NCBI GenBank assembly: GCA_000413015.1
Contig: KE332516.1
Coordinates: forward strand, 548,754-612,753
Direction: 5' to 3'
Length of the DNA stretch: 64,000 nt
DNA from: Treponema socranskii subsp. paredis ATCC 35535
Lineage (GTDB): Bacteria; Spirochaetota; Spirochaetia; Treponematales; Treponemataceae
Shown here: piece by piece, positions 33,790 through 42,636 of the stretch
How the letters are laid out: each line of letters opens with the position of its first letter
Numbering within the stretch: position 1 is the first letter of the stretch
Notes under the pieces: generated by a model
Told to the model about the DNA's origin: nothing
Database searches by the model: none
What the model saw: the letters and a program-made list of their open reading frames with translations, nothing else
Made by a program: the position numbers and the translations under genes

Positions 33790-35475
33790 TTATCGATGCA
33801 GATTTTCTTTTGCAAAGGTGCGCGCATCGACGGGACGGCTGAAAAGGTAGCCTTGAAATTTGTCGGGAGCGAACGGAAGCAGTTTTTCCACGCTGCCGTA
33901 TGATTCGATCCCTTCCATACATACCGTCATACCGAGTGCATGCGCCATACCGACGATAAATTCGATTATCTTCAAATCTTTCATATCGCCTGAAATCGCT
34001 TTTTGAATAAACGTATAATCGAGTTTAAGCGTATTCGCGTGAATATCCTGCAGATAGCGGAGATTGGAAAAGCCCGTACCGAAATCGTCGATATCGATTT
34101 TAACACCGAGCGCCAACAGATCGGAAAGTATCGATTGAATTTCTTCATCGTCGATATTTCCGCTTTCGGTTATTTCAAGCACGATATTTTTCGGATTGAC
34201 TCTGGTACGTTCGAGGGCAATCTGCACTTCGCTCACGAGATTCGACTGCAAAATCTGCACGAATGAAATATTGACGCTCACGTAGAGATCGGGAAAGAGC
34301 GTGTTCCAAGCGGCGCACTGCGCAAACGCTTTCATGAGTATCCATCGTCCGACCGGAACGATCAGTCCGCTCCGCTCAAGTATGGGGATGATTTCGCCTG
34401 CGCCGACCGTGCCGAAGCGATCGTTTTTCCATCTTAAAAGGGATTCCGCACCGACGACGATTTTCGACAAAGAGCCGCCTGCGTCTTTTTGTACTTTTTT
34501 TGCGTTTACGATAGGCTGAAATACAAGCGTAAATCCTTCGAATTTATTTTTTATGGAATCGCGTATGGCGCTTTCGATTTCAAGTGCGCGAAGATAAAGC
34601 GCGTATTCGCGGGCGTTGAACAGACACAACATATCTTTCCGGCTCATTTTCGCCGTCTCTACGGTAAACATGAGTTTTGCAAGCATTTCCGTAAGCGAAC
34701 TCGTATCGTTGATAAATGCGATGCCGCCTGCGGAAACGGTAAACATACGTTTATAGCCCGATTCGTATTCGGCTTCGCGTATGCTCTGCTTTATGCCGCT
34801 GTAGCTGCGCCGTATTTCGTCCGCGTTCCCACCCGAAAAATTCATCAGCAAAAATTTTCTGTCCGAAAGCAGATAGACTTTTGTGCCGTTTATACATTGT
34901 TTTTTACACGCTTGGGCAAGAATGCTTAAAATCTCATTACCCGCTTCAAAGCCCGCATGTTCGTTTATCGAAATAAAATTATCGACTTCGATCTGCACGG
35001 CAAAACCGCTCAGCGAACCTTTACTCATGCGTGCCGTATCGAAATCGAATTGCGCGTCGCGTTCGGATGCAAGACTGTCGTCTTCAAAAAACGCATGCTT
35101 TTCCGCCGGATTGACCGAACCTGCGACTATTTCTCCCCACGACGCAGCCATGCGCCGCATTCTGACTTCGGCGGGAATATATTCGCCGTATCTGTTGCGG
35201 ATATGGTACGAAGAACGGATGCTTTCTTTTTTATTTGATATGATCGACTCGATATCGGCGGCACATCGGACACGTTCGTCTTCGTATATGAGCGTAATGA
35301 TTTTTCCGACCGCGGCGGAAAACTGCGAGCCGGGCAAATCATAGTGAGCCAAAGTACGCTCGGAAATAAAAAACATATCGGAAGATATATCGTAAACGAA
35401 GGCGAACGAATCGGTACAGACTTCAAGAAGCGATATGATATTTTTTACGATATTTAAATCAATTTCGTTCGCCAA
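33790..35475 (-). CDS. Cyclic-di-GMP phosphodiesterase (PAS - degenerate GGDEF - EAL)
   Basis: A 561-residue cytoplasmic protein starting with TTG (AGGA seven bases upstream). Residues 1-120 look PAS-like (sensor). About 150-310 is a GGDEF-fold domain whose active-site loop reads SDRKF instead of GGDEF, so cyclase activity is not expected. About 320-561 is an EAL domain with ESLLRW (ExLxR), NISFVQ, EITESG, DIDDFGTG, KLDYTF, EGIES and QGYLFSRP, all catalytic positions in place, so it should hydrolyse c-di-GMP. Promoter at 35502-35530; no membrane helices. Confidence 0.9.
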   Translation of the reverse strand: MANEIDLNIVKNIISLLEVCTDSFAFVYDISSDMFFISERTLAHYDLPGSQFSAAVGKIITLIYEDERVRCAADIESIISNKKESIRSSYHIRNRYGEYIPAEVRMRRMAASWGEIVAGSVNPAEKHAFFEDDSLASERDAQFDFDTARMSKGSLSGFAVQIEVDNFISINEHAGFEAGNEILSILAQACKKQCINGTKVYLLSDRKFLLMNFSGGNADEIRRSYSGIKQSIREAEYESGYKRMFTVSAGGIAFINDTSSLTEMLAKLMFTVETAKMSRKDMLCLFNAREYALYLRALEIESAIRDSIKNKFEGFTLVFQPIVNAKKVQKDAGGSLSKIVVGAESLLRWKNDRFGTVGAGEIIPILERSGLIVPVGRWILMKAFAQCAAWNTLFPDLYVSVNISFVQILQSNLVSEVQIALERTRVNPKNIVLEITESGNIDDEEIQSILSDLLALGVKIDIDDFGTGFSNLRYLQDIHANTLKLDYTFIQKAISGDMKDLKIIEFIVGMAHALGMTVCMEGIESYGSVEKLLPFAPDKFQGYLFSRPVDARTFAKENLHR

Positions 35476-35501
35476 CTTTTTATCCTGCTGTACTACGTGC
35501 T

Positions 35502-35530
35502 ATATTATTACTATACAACAACTTATACAA
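35502..35530 (-). promoter_or_regulatory. Promoter of the EAL gene
   Basis: TTGTAT (35530-35525), 17-base spacer, TAATAT (35507-35502) on the minus strand. Confidence 0.6.
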
Positions 35531-35590
35531 TAATGCAAGATTTTCATCTCGCATTTGCTGCAGGACACCCGCACAAGCGCAGGCGGACTT

Positions 35591-36112
35591 TTATTTAAGT
35601 CCTTCTTTTAAGCGTTCGACGGGAATGCGCTCGGGGTATTTGCCTTCGGTAAGAATTTCGGTTAAATATTTATTGTCCAAAATCATATCGTCGCGGATAA
35701 GCTGCCAGTTGCATTTTTTACGGAAGATGATTTTGAACAGCAAAAAGTTCATAATAGGCCCGATGACGGGCGTCGTTATGCCGAATGATTCCGTGTGCGA
35801 AAAGCGGCAGCCGGCTTTTGTCCGCGTTCCTTCAAATGTGATAAAAGCGGTTCCCTTGTCGCTTTTAAATACGAAGCGAAAATGATTATCGTCGCGTTCG
35901 CTCGTTACGATGGTACCGGTTACGTCGTAGTCGAGTCCCATAACGATTTCATAAAAACGGACTTTACTGCCCGCATGTACGTTCCCGTCGTAGAGTTCGC
36001 ACTCCAAATGGTAGGGACTCCACTTGACGAATTCCTCTTCGAAATTGTCGGCCCACGCGCACAGTTTTTCAAACGGCGCGCTAATGTCAACCTGTTCATG
36101 CAAAGTTATCAT
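35591..36112 (-). CDS. SRPBCC-fold protein, probable ligand-binding/cyclase-like
   Basis: A 173-residue protein of the START/Bet v1-like SRPBCC superfamily: ITLHEQVDISAPFEKLCAWADNFE at the N-terminus, a W-xP region (KWSPYHLECEL), strands YDVTGTIVTSER and FRFVFKS, then a C-terminal helix. Such folds hold hydrophobic ligands. ATG at 36112 is preferred to TTG at 36118 for spacing from AGGAGG (36120-36125). It overlaps the 3' end of the TetR regulator gene by 17 bases, so the two are cotranscribed and it is presumably the regulated function. Confidence 0.75.
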   Translation of the reverse strand: MITLHEQVDISAPFEKLCAWADNFEEEFVKWSPYHLECELYDGNVHAGSKVRFYEIVMGLDYDVTGTIVTSERDDNHFRFVFKSDKGTAFITFEGTRTKAGCRFSHTESFGITTPVIGPIMNFLLFKIIFRKKCNWQLIRDDMILDNKYLTEILTEGKYPERIPVERLKEGLK

Positions 36113-36746
36113 ACACAATCCTCCTGTATTTTTCTTTTTCCGCAGCCGGTGCGTTCAAAACACCGGCGCAAAAGTCAATCATGCAGTCCATAAGTTTTCG
36201 GACGCTGCCCTCTTTTTTTTCGTGAACATAGCCGAAATCGTACATCATTTCTCCGATGCCGCCGGCAATAAAAACGGCCGTTTTATGAACCGTTTCGGCG
36301 TCCGCTTTGTACCAACTCAGCGAGCGGATAAACAGTTCCCAAACTTCAACAAATTTTTGCGTCAATTCTTCTTTGAGTTTTAAAGCGTACAAAAGATTGT
36401 CCGGCGAAGCGGCGGCTTCTTTTCCGTGCGCGTCGGCTTTTACCGTTTTTAAAAACAGCGCCATTACTCGGACCATAAGAGATTGCGCATCGTCTTTGTA
36501 CGCGTCGATTGCATCCTGCACGGATTTTACATAGCGTTCGGTGTAACGACGCAAAACGGCTCGATAAATTGCATCCTTCGATTCAAAATAATAATAAAAA
36601 ACGCTCGGCGAAGACGTCCGGTCGTTTGCCTCATCCAAAATATCCCGTACCGAAGTGTTCGTATATCCTTTTGAAAAAAACAGCGTTGTCGCCGCATCGA
36701 TCAATTGATTTTTCCGGCTCTCTCTTTCTTCGTTTTTATCGGACAT
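36096..36746 (-). CDS. TetR family transcriptional regulator
   Basis: A 216-residue repressor. The N-terminal helix-turn-helix is RKNQLIDAATTLFFSKGYTNTSVRDILDEAND (about residues 10-41) followed by SPSVFYYYFESKDAIYRAVL, the recognition-helix region. The C-terminal part is helical and divergent as usual for TetR ligand domains. The start at 36746 is chosen because the open frame extends far upstream through the palindromic operator (36760-36806), which must be untranslated. First gene of a two-gene operon with the SRPBCC protein. Confidence 0.88.
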   Translation of the reverse strand: MSDKNEERESRKNQLIDAATTLFFSKGYTNTSVRDILDEANDRTSSPSVFYYYFESKDAIYRAVLRRYTERYVKSVQDAIDAYKDDAQSLMVRVMALFLKTVKADAHGKEAAASPDNLLYALKLKEELTQKFVEVWELFIRSLSWYKADAETVHKTAVFIAGGIGEMMYDFGYVHEKKEGSVRKLMDCMIDFCAGVLNAPAAEKEKYRRIVYDNFA

Positions 36747-36759
36747 GTGCTCTTCCCGC

Positions 36760-36812
36760 TTTGTAGAACAATATTCTACAAAAATTATAGAATATTGTTC
36801 TACAAAATACAA
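36760..36812 (-). promoter_or_regulatory. TetR operator overlapping its promoter
   Basis: A perfect 19-bp inverted repeat: arm TTTGTAGAACAATATTCTA at 36760-36778 and its exact complement at 36788-36806, nine bases apart. On the minus strand TTGTAT (36812-36807), 17-base spacer, TATAAT (36789-36784) forms a promoter whose spacer and -10 lie in the palindrome, so binding would block transcription (autorepression). Confidence 0.85.
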
Positions 36813-36839
36813 GAGGCCGATATTCGGATTTTCGTTTTC

Positions 36840-36868
36840 TTGACGCGCAAAACGCTTGTTATTACTAT
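36840..36868 (+). promoter_or_regulatory. Promoter of glycosylase gene, leaderless spacing
   Basis: TTGACG (36840-36845), 17-base spacer, TACTAT (36863-36868). Six bases separate the -10 from ATG at 36875. Confidence 0.7.
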
Positions 36869-36874
36869 ATATAC

Positions 36875-37405
36875 ATGCACACTGAAAATCCGCCCGACAC
36901 TTCGCGGGTTCAGCATCCGTTTGCACCGGTATACGATTCCGAAAGCCGCGTCCTCGTTCTCGGAACCATGCCTTCTCCACGTTCCCGAACGGAGGGCTTT
37001 TACTATATGCACGGGCAAAACAGGTTTTGGCCGGTTATCGCCTCTCTTGCCGGAAAAGAGCTCCTTTATCCGAACGACGGAGGAAGCAAAGCGGTCGACG
37101 AACGGAGAGCGCTTGTGATACGGCACGGCATAGCGCTCTGGGACGTACTTGCTTCATGCGATATAAGGGGAGCCGCCGACACGAGCATAAAAAATCCCGT
37201 ACCGAACGATTTTTCAAAGCTCCTTGCATCGTCGCATATCGGGCGTATATATTGTACGGGACGGGCGGCATATACATTTTATACAAAGCTGTGCGAAAAA
37301 TCGACGAGTATACGCGCGGTATGCCTTCCGTCGACGAGCAGCGCGAACCGCGGCCGTTGGCCGCTCGACGCATTGATTGCGGCGTATCGTCCTTTATTTG
37401 ATTGA
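36875..37405 (+). CDS. DNA-deoxyinosine (hypoxanthine) glycosylase, uracil-DNA glycosylase fold
   Basis: A 176-residue DNA repair enzyme of the family annotated hypoxanthine-DNA glycosylase (TIGR04274). Features: HPFAPVYDSESRVLVLGTMPSPRS (about residues 14-37, with the GTMPS catalytic loop of the UDG superfamily), GFYYMHGQNRFWPVI, ALWDVLASCDIRGAADTSI and LPSTSSANRG, the later DNA-intercalation loop. It would excise deaminated adenine. No ribosome site; the -10 is six bases before the ATG. The next gene begins 22 bases downstream and has its own GGAG. Confidence 0.86.
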   Translation: MHTENPPDTSRVQHPFAPVYDSESRVLVLGTMPSPRSRTEGFYYMHGQNRFWPVIASLAGKELLYPNDGGSKAVDERRALVIRHGIALWDVLASCDIRGAADTSIKNPVPNDFSKLLASSHIGRIYCTGRAAYTFYTKLCEKSTSIRAVCLPSTSSANRGRWPLDALIAAYRPLFD

Positions 37406-37427
37406 AAACACATAATCGCGGAGTACA

Positions 37428-38654
37428 ATGAATTTTTTCCGGAAAATCAATAAACGAAATGACAGGCAAGGCATTGCAGACGATGCGGAATTGCATACTC
37501 AAAACCGATACGGCGACACGATATGGAATCGTTTCGGCGATAAAAAAGGACAAGAGAGCCGCGGAATGAAACAGCTCTTTGTAAAGCGCAGCAAACGGCA
37601 AAACGATGTCAATAAAAAAGCGATAAAAAAAGCGGACGAACTCGGAAAGGCAGCCGAAAAGCGAGATGTAAAAAAGATCGGATCTCGTCTTGAAAAAATG
37701 AAACGCGGACCTGTCGCCGACTTATGGCACATCGTCGAAGCGCTGTGGGCGGGTTTCAACTCGCCGGATATTCCGACTAAAACGAAAGTTATGATAATCG
37801 GCGCGCTTGCGTACCTTGTCAGCCCTTTCGATATCGTGCCCGATTTTTTACTGCCCGGCGGTTTACTCGACGATGCCGCGGTTATCGCTTTTATCTACGC
37901 GCAGTGCAAGGACATCATCCGTGAAACGATCCCGAAAATGTCCGCGCAGGTAAAAAACGGCATCCGCAGCGTCGGAGATGCGGCATCCGAGCAGATAGGA
38001 CGCATCACCGAAGACGCCGTTTCCGCGTCGGTCGGAAAACAGTTTCAACGGTACTGCACGCGGACGTTTTTCAATTCGCTTGTAAAGCTTTCTCTTTTTA
38101 CCGTATCGATGCTGCTCCTTTGCGTGTCGAATCCCTCATGGGCGCCCGGTATAATCACAGCGTCCGTTCTGCTGATAATTCTCGGTATATGGTTTATCAT
38201 TTCCGTTTCGTTATCGTGCATTTCGTGCATCAAATTTTTTAATAATTTTTTTCCGGCGCTCAAACAAATCTGCACCCGTGAAGCGCAAAATGCGCTCGCA
38301 AATCCGCGCTATAAAAAATTGCATGTGCAGGATATTATTGCGGAAGCCGCTTACACGGCGCTGGCCGAAGACGTCTATGCCGAATCGAAACACAGAAAAG
38401 CGCTGTATACGTTTTTTTTCCGCTTGTGGAACGAAGGCAAACTGCCCTCATGGATTCCGCGGAAGCGCGCGATGGCCGAACATTTGTGGAACGCGCTCAA
38501 ATCGCGCATCGTTATTTTTATCGGAACGATTTCGGGCTACCTCATCGTCTACCATGTATTTGTGCGGAATTTTCTCTTACCCGCCGTAACCGACTATACG
38601 CTGCCCGAACTGCTCGCCTACCCTTTTGTGTATATTCGAGATTTTTTTCGCTGA
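37428..38654 (+). CDS. DUF1232 (YkvA) domain membrane protein
   Basis: A 408-residue protein. A basic, disordered N-terminus of about 95 residues precedes a DUF1232 domain (about residues 103-150) with KVMIIGALAYLVSPFDIVPD and LPGGLLDDAAVIAFIY, the highly conserved family core. Later come two or three hydrophobic helices near residues 220-270 and a further one near the C-terminus (FIGTISGYLIVYHVFV). DUF1232 proteins are widespread and uncharacterised. The length is unusually large for the family. GGAG lies upstream; it converges with sdaAA. Confidence 0.72.
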   Translation: MNFFRKINKRNDRQGIADDAELHTQNRYGDTIWNRFGDKKGQESRGMKQLFVKRSKRQNDVNKKAIKKADELGKAAEKRDVKKIGSRLEKMKRGPVADLWHIVEALWAGFNSPDIPTKTKVMIIGALAYLVSPFDIVPDFLLPGGLLDDAAVIAFIYAQCKDIIRETIPKMSAQVKNGIRSVGDAASEQIGRITEDAVSASVGKQFQRYCTRTFFNSLVKLSLFTVSMLLLCVSNPSWAPGIITASVLLIILGIWFIISVSLSCISCIKFFNNFFPALKQICTREAQNALANPRYKKLHVQDIIAEAAYTALAEDVYAESKHRKALYTFFFRLWNEGKLPSWIPRKRAMAEHLWNALKSRIVIFIGTISGYLIVYHVFVRNFLLPAVTDYTLPELLAYPFVYIRDFFR

Positions 38655-38685
38655 AATGCGATCGCACCGAAGCGTTCCCGATCGG

Positions 38686-39570
38686 TCAATTTTTTCCGAA
38701 TACCTTTTCTTTTAATTTTTGCGCGGTGGGAGTCGCCGCAAGTCCTCCGAGTGAAGTTTCGCGCAGAGAGGACGGCAGCGCTTCTCCTACTTGGCGCATC
38801 GCAAAAATGCATTCGTCCGCCGGAATTTCGGACGATATGCCTGCAAGGGCCATATCGGCGGCGGAAAAAGCGATCATGAGTCCGCCCGCATTGCGCTTGA
38901 TACACGGAATTTCGACGAGTCCCGCTACCGGATCGCATACAAGACCGAGCTGATTGGAAACGGCAATGCCGCAGGCGTCGGCGCATTGTGAAGGTGTGCC
39001 GTGCTCGAGTTCGACAAGGGCGGCGGCGGCGATCGCGGCGGCGCTTCCGCATTCCGCCTGACAGCCGCCTTCGGCACCGGCGATATTCGCTTCGTTCGCT
39101 ATGACCATGCCGAACGCGCCTGCGGTAAAAAGCGACATAACCACCGCTCTGCGCTCGATTTTTTTATCTTCATACATGGAAATCAAACAGCCCGGAAGGA
39201 TGCCGCAGCTGCCGGCAGTGGGAGACGCGACGATTTTACCCATAGAAGCGTTGCAGCCTGAAACCGCCAAAGCCCGGCTCAGCGCGCGCGTTATAAACGA
39301 ACCGCACAGCCCGCCGCCTGAAACTTCGGCATAGTGCAGCATTTTATAGCCTTCGCCGCCGGTCAAGCCCGACATCGATTTTTGATTTTTTTCCTGTCCG
39401 TATTGTACGGCTTCGATCATCACTTGAAAGCTGCGATCCATTTTTTCATACAATGCTTCGGGAGTGCTTTCCATTTCCGCAGCCTGATCGGCGATGACGA
39501 TTTCGCTTATCGTTTTGTTTTGCGCCTCTGCGGCTTCCGTCAATTCTGCAATCGATTTATATGCCAACAT
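38686..39570 (-). CDS. sdaAA: L-serine dehydratase, iron-sulphur-dependent, alpha subunit
   Basis: A 294-residue subunit of the [4Fe-4S] enzyme converting L-serine to pyruvate and ammonia. The conserved Cys pattern of the alpha domain is present: VSGCNASMG, GSCGILPGC, and LVCDPVAGLVEIPCIKRN, with the GGCQAECGSA loop. It follows the beta-subunit gene with three intergenic bases. Serine could be a main carbon and energy source, feeding pyruvate; PEP carboxykinase nearby may act in related central metabolism. Confidence 0.93.
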   Translation of the reverse strand: MLAYKSIAELTEAAEAQNKTISEIVIADQAAEMESTPEALYEKMDRSFQVMIEAVQYGQEKNQKSMSGLTGGEGYKMLHYAEVSGGGLCGSFITRALSRALAVSGCNASMGKIVASPTAGSCGILPGCLISMYEDKKIERRAVVMSLFTAGAFGMVIANEANIAGAEGGCQAECGSAAAIAAAALVELEHGTPSQCADACGIAVSNQLGLVCDPVAGLVEIPCIKRNAGGLMIAFSAADMALAGISSEIPADECIFAMRQVGEALPSSLRETSLGGLAATPTAQKLKEKVFGKN

Positions 39571-39573
39571 AGT

Positions 39574-40242
39574 TTAAATCGCCTTTATTAATAAAATATG
39601 TATCACATTCGGAATGTGTTTGATATCTTCCGTAAGTCCGTCCGGAATCTGTCCGTCTACTTCGATCGTCATGAGAGCAGGCCCGCCTTTGAAAGACCGC
39701 GACAGTTTAAAGTTTCCGATATTGATCGTTTTGTATTCTTCGAACATGAGATTCGTAACGGCGGCGACCAATCCGGGCTTATCGTAGTGCAAAACCAAAA
39801 GCGTATTGTTTTCGCCTGAAAAATCGACTTTCATATCGTTTATCCGCGTTATACGGATATTACCGCCGCCGATACTCGAACCCTGTACGATAATTTTTTT
39901 ACCGTCTTTTGCGGTTATGGAAATGCGAGCCGTATTCGGATGCGTGTCGGGTATATCGACGGTAACGATCTCATAGCGGATGTGTTTCCGCTCGGCGATC
40001 GAAAACGCGTCTCTGATTTCCGGAGAGTCGCTGTCAAAGCCCATGATCCCCGCGAGCAGCGCCCTGTCCGTGCCGTGCCCCGCATAAGTTTTTGCAAAAG
40101 AACCGGACAGTTCGACGGTGATTTCCGCAGGTTCGGCGCCTTCGAGAATTTTATGCGCGACGCGTCCGATGCGCACCGCCCCCGCCGTATGCGAACTTGA
40201 CGGCCCGATCATGACGGGTCCGATAATATGGAATACGTTCAT
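39574..40242 (-). CDS. sdaAB: L-serine dehydratase, iron-sulphur-dependent, beta subunit
   Basis: A 222-residue subunit. The start at 40242 (MNVFHIIGPVMIGPSSSHTAG) is the conserved family N-terminus; IGPSSSHTAGAVRIG contacts the serine. The C-terminal ~75 residues are an ACT domain (LLVLHYDKPGLVAAVTNLMF) typical of the two-chain type. A promoter (TTGATT, 17 bases, TACTAT) lies at 40260-40288. Divergent from galE. Confidence 0.92.
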   Translation of the reverse strand: MNVFHIIGPVMIGPSSSHTAGAVRIGRVAHKILEGAEPAEITVELSGSFAKTYAGHGTDRALLAGIMGFDSDSPEIRDAFSIAERKHIRYEIVTVDIPDTHPNTARISITAKDGKKIIVQGSSIGGGNIRITRINDMKVDFSGENNTLLVLHYDKPGLVAAVTNLMFEEYKTINIGNFKLSRSFKGGPALMTIEVDGQIPDGLTEDIKHIPNVIHILLIKAI

Positions 40243-40259
40243 AGATGTACCGAATATAA

Positions 40260-40288
40260 ATAGTATCATTACGGAACATTAAAATCAA
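40260..40288 (-). promoter_or_regulatory. Promoter of sdaAB-sdaAA
   Basis: TTGATT (40288-40283), 17-base spacer, TACTAT (40265-40260) on the minus strand; the transcript would carry a leader of only about ten bases without a clear ribosome site. Confidence 0.6.
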
Positions 40289-40378
40289 TTATCGGGCACA
40301 TCGATTAATTGAGAGTAATTGAAACTATGGCGGTTGTACCGAAAATGCGCTATACTTACGGCCGTAGCGGAGGCATAC

Positions 40379-41356
40379 ATGAACGTGTTGGTAATCGGCG
40401 GCGCCGGATATATCGGCAGCCACGTCGTTAAAGAATTGATGAAACAAAATCACCGCGTAACCGTTTTCGACAATCTTTCGAGCGGTCTGCGTCAAAATCT
40501 TTTTAAAGAAAACGAATTCATATACGGAACGATTTTGATCCCCGGCGATTTGGACGCGGCCTTTGCAAAAGGCTTTGACGCCTTTATCCACTTGGCGGCT
40601 TTTAAAGCGGCAGGTGAATCGATGGTATGTCCCGAAAAATATTCCATTAACAATATCAACGGTACGCTCAATATCTTAAACGCAGCCGCTTCTCACGGCT
40701 GCAAGCGCATGGTGTTTTCGTCGTCCGCGGCCGTATTCGGAGAGCCGCAGTATCTTCCGATAGATGAAAGCCACCCGAAACATCCCGAAAATTATTACGG
40801 TTATACGAAGCTTTCGATCGAAGAGTTTATGGCGTGGTACGAAAAACTGCGAGGCTTGCGCTTTGCGGCTCTCCGCTATTTTAACGCCGCAGGCTACGAC
40901 GTCGACGGCGAACTCTCGGGTCTCGAACAGAATCCGGCAAACCTTTTGCCGGTGATCATGGAAGTTGCCTGCGGTATGCGCGAAAAGCTTAAAATATTCG
41001 GCAGGGATTACGATACGCGCGACGGAACCTGTATCCGCGACTACGTGCACGTAAGCGATTTGGCCGCCGCTCACGTAAAAGCGCTCGAATACATCGCAGA
41101 ACACGGCGAAAGCATTTCGGTAAATCTCGGAAGCGAAAAAGGCACGACGGTTACGGAGATGGTCGAAGCCGCGCGGCGCATCACGGGCCGCCCGATCCCC
41201 GCCGACTATGTCGAACGCCGTCCGGGAGATCCCGCATCTCTCGTTGCAACGAGCAAATACGCGTACGAAAAACTCGGCTGGAAAGCTCGGTACTCCGATA
41301 CGGATACGCTTGTCCGCACAACGTGGAACGCATATCAAAAATACAATGCACAATAG
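40379..41356 (+). CDS. galE: UDP-glucose 4-epimerase
   Basis: A 325-residue extended short-chain dehydrogenase. NAD-binding GGAGYIGSHVV (residues 7-17), VVFSSSAAVFGEP with the catalytic Ser, YYGYTK with the YxxxK pair (about residues 139-144) and YFNAAGYDVDGELSG are canonical. It interconverts UDP-glucose and UDP-galactose for glycan synthesis. The start at 40379 follows GGAGG eight bases upstream; a longer open frame to 40319 lacks one. Followed at 22 bases by the peptidase gene. Confidence 0.92.
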   Translation: MNVLVIGGAGYIGSHVVKELMKQNHRVTVFDNLSSGLRQNLFKENEFIYGTILIPGDLDAAFAKGFDAFIHLAAFKAAGESMVCPEKYSINNINGTLNILNAAASHGCKRMVFSSSAAVFGEPQYLPIDESHPKHPENYYGYTKLSIEEFMAWYEKLRGLRFAALRYFNAAGYDVDGELSGLEQNPANLLPVIMEVACGMREKLKIFGRDYDTRDGTCIRDYVHVSDLAAAHVKALEYIAEHGESISVNLGSEKGTTVTEMVEAARRITGRPIPADYVERRPGDPASLVATSKYAYEKLGWKARYSDTDTLVRTTWNAYQKYNAQ

Positions 41357-41378
41357 TATTGCGCTGTGAGGTGAAAAA

Positions 41379-42608
41379 ATGGATAAGGATACGAAACAAA
41401 AACTCTTCGATTATATCGCATCTTCTAAACGCGACATCGTTGCGCTCGAAACGCTTTTGACAAGCCGTCCCGCACTCGCTCCGGAAAACGGCGGACAGGG
41501 TGAAATCGAAAAATGCGAAGCGCTTATCGCGTGGCTCCGCGAACAGGGTTTTACGAATATCGAACGCTACGATGCGCCCGATCCGCGCGTTGCAAGCGGC
41601 ATCCGCCCGAACGCCGTCGCAACCCTTCCCGGCAAATCGGACGACTTTTCGGTGTGGGTTATGGCACACTTGGATGTCGTACCCGTCGGAGAAAAATCGC
41701 TGTGGCATTCCGATCCGTGGAAAGTCGTCGAAAAAGACGGCAAACTCTACGGGCGCGGCGTAGAAGACAATCAGCAGGGGCTCACGTCCGGCGTCTTTGC
41801 CGCCCTCGCATATATGAAGTGCGGCATCGTCCCCGAACACACGGTCAAACTTTTGTTCATGGCGGACGAAGAAGTGGGCAGCGAATACGGCATAAAATAT
41901 TTATTAAAAGAGCACAAGCTTTTCCGCAAAGAAGACATCATCGTTATTCCCGACGGCGGAGACTCAAAGGGAGAAACGATCGAAGTCGCCGAAAAAAATA
42001 TTTTATGGCTCCGCTTCCGCGTAACGGGAAAACAAACGCACGGTTCGCGTCCCGATACCGGATGCAATGCCTGCCTTGCCTCCGATGCACTCGCGCTTTC
42101 GCTCCACGATATGAAAGACGTGTTCGACAAGCGCGACCCGCTTTTTACGCCCGATTGTTCGACGTTCGAGCCGACGATGAGGATGCAAAACGTCGGCAGC
42201 ATCAATATCATTCCGGGAGAAGACGTGTTCTGCATGGACTGCAGGATCATCCCGTGCTACACGCTCAAAGAAGTGTACGCAGAAGTCGATAAGCGCTGTA
42301 AAGCGATAGAAAAAAAATACGGCGTAAAAGTCGAATATACGATGCCGCAGGCAGGCGAATCGCCGGCAACGCCCGTCGACGCTCCCGTCGTACAAAAGCT
42401 TTCCGAAGCGCTCAAAGCGGTGCACGGAAAAACCGCTCGAACGATCGGCATCGGAGGCGGTACCGTCGCAGCTCCGCTCCGGGAGCTCGGCTACAACGCC
42501 GCCGTATGGAGCACGCTAGACGACATGGCTCATCAACCCGACGAATACTGCATCCTCGACAATATCGTTTCCGACGCGCAGACGCTCGCATTTTTGTTCG
42601 GCGCGTAA
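41379..42608 (+). CDS. M20 family peptidase (dipeptidase, Sapep/PepV-like)
   Basis: A 409-residue cytoplasmic metallopeptidase. Metal-binding motifs: MAHLDVVPVG (His, about residue 90), GRGVEDNQQG (bridging Asp), ADEEVGSEYG (catalytic and ligand Glu), with a late His in DDMAHQPDEY. It probably cleaves short peptides with acidic residues and supplies amino acids from imported peptides. AGGTGA lies before the ATG. Probably cotranscribed with galE and the GH13 gene that follows after 28 bases. Confidence 0.85.
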   Translation: MDKDTKQKLFDYIASSKRDIVALETLLTSRPALAPENGGQGEIEKCEALIAWLREQGFTNIERYDAPDPRVASGIRPNAVATLPGKSDDFSVWVMAHLDVVPVGEKSLWHSDPWKVVEKDGKLYGRGVEDNQQGLTSGVFAALAYMKCGIVPEHTVKLLFMADEEVGSEYGIKYLLKEHKLFRKEDIIVIPDGGDSKGETIEVAEKNILWLRFRVTGKQTHGSRPDTGCNACLASDALALSLHDMKDVFDKRDPLFTPDCSTFEPTMRMQNVGSINIIPGEDVFCMDCRIIPCYTLKEVYAEVDKRCKAIEKKYGVKVEYTMPQAGESPATPVDAPVVQKLSEALKAVHGKTARTIGIGGGTVAAPLRELGYNAAVWSTLDDMAHQPDEYCILDNIVSDAQTLAFLFGA

Positions 42609-42636
42609 ACGGCGCGCAATTTTTACAGAGGCGACC

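Noticed and set aside
36747..36980. N-terminal extension of the TetR regulator
   Set aside because: It would translate through the operator and promoter; the HTH begins shortly after 36746.
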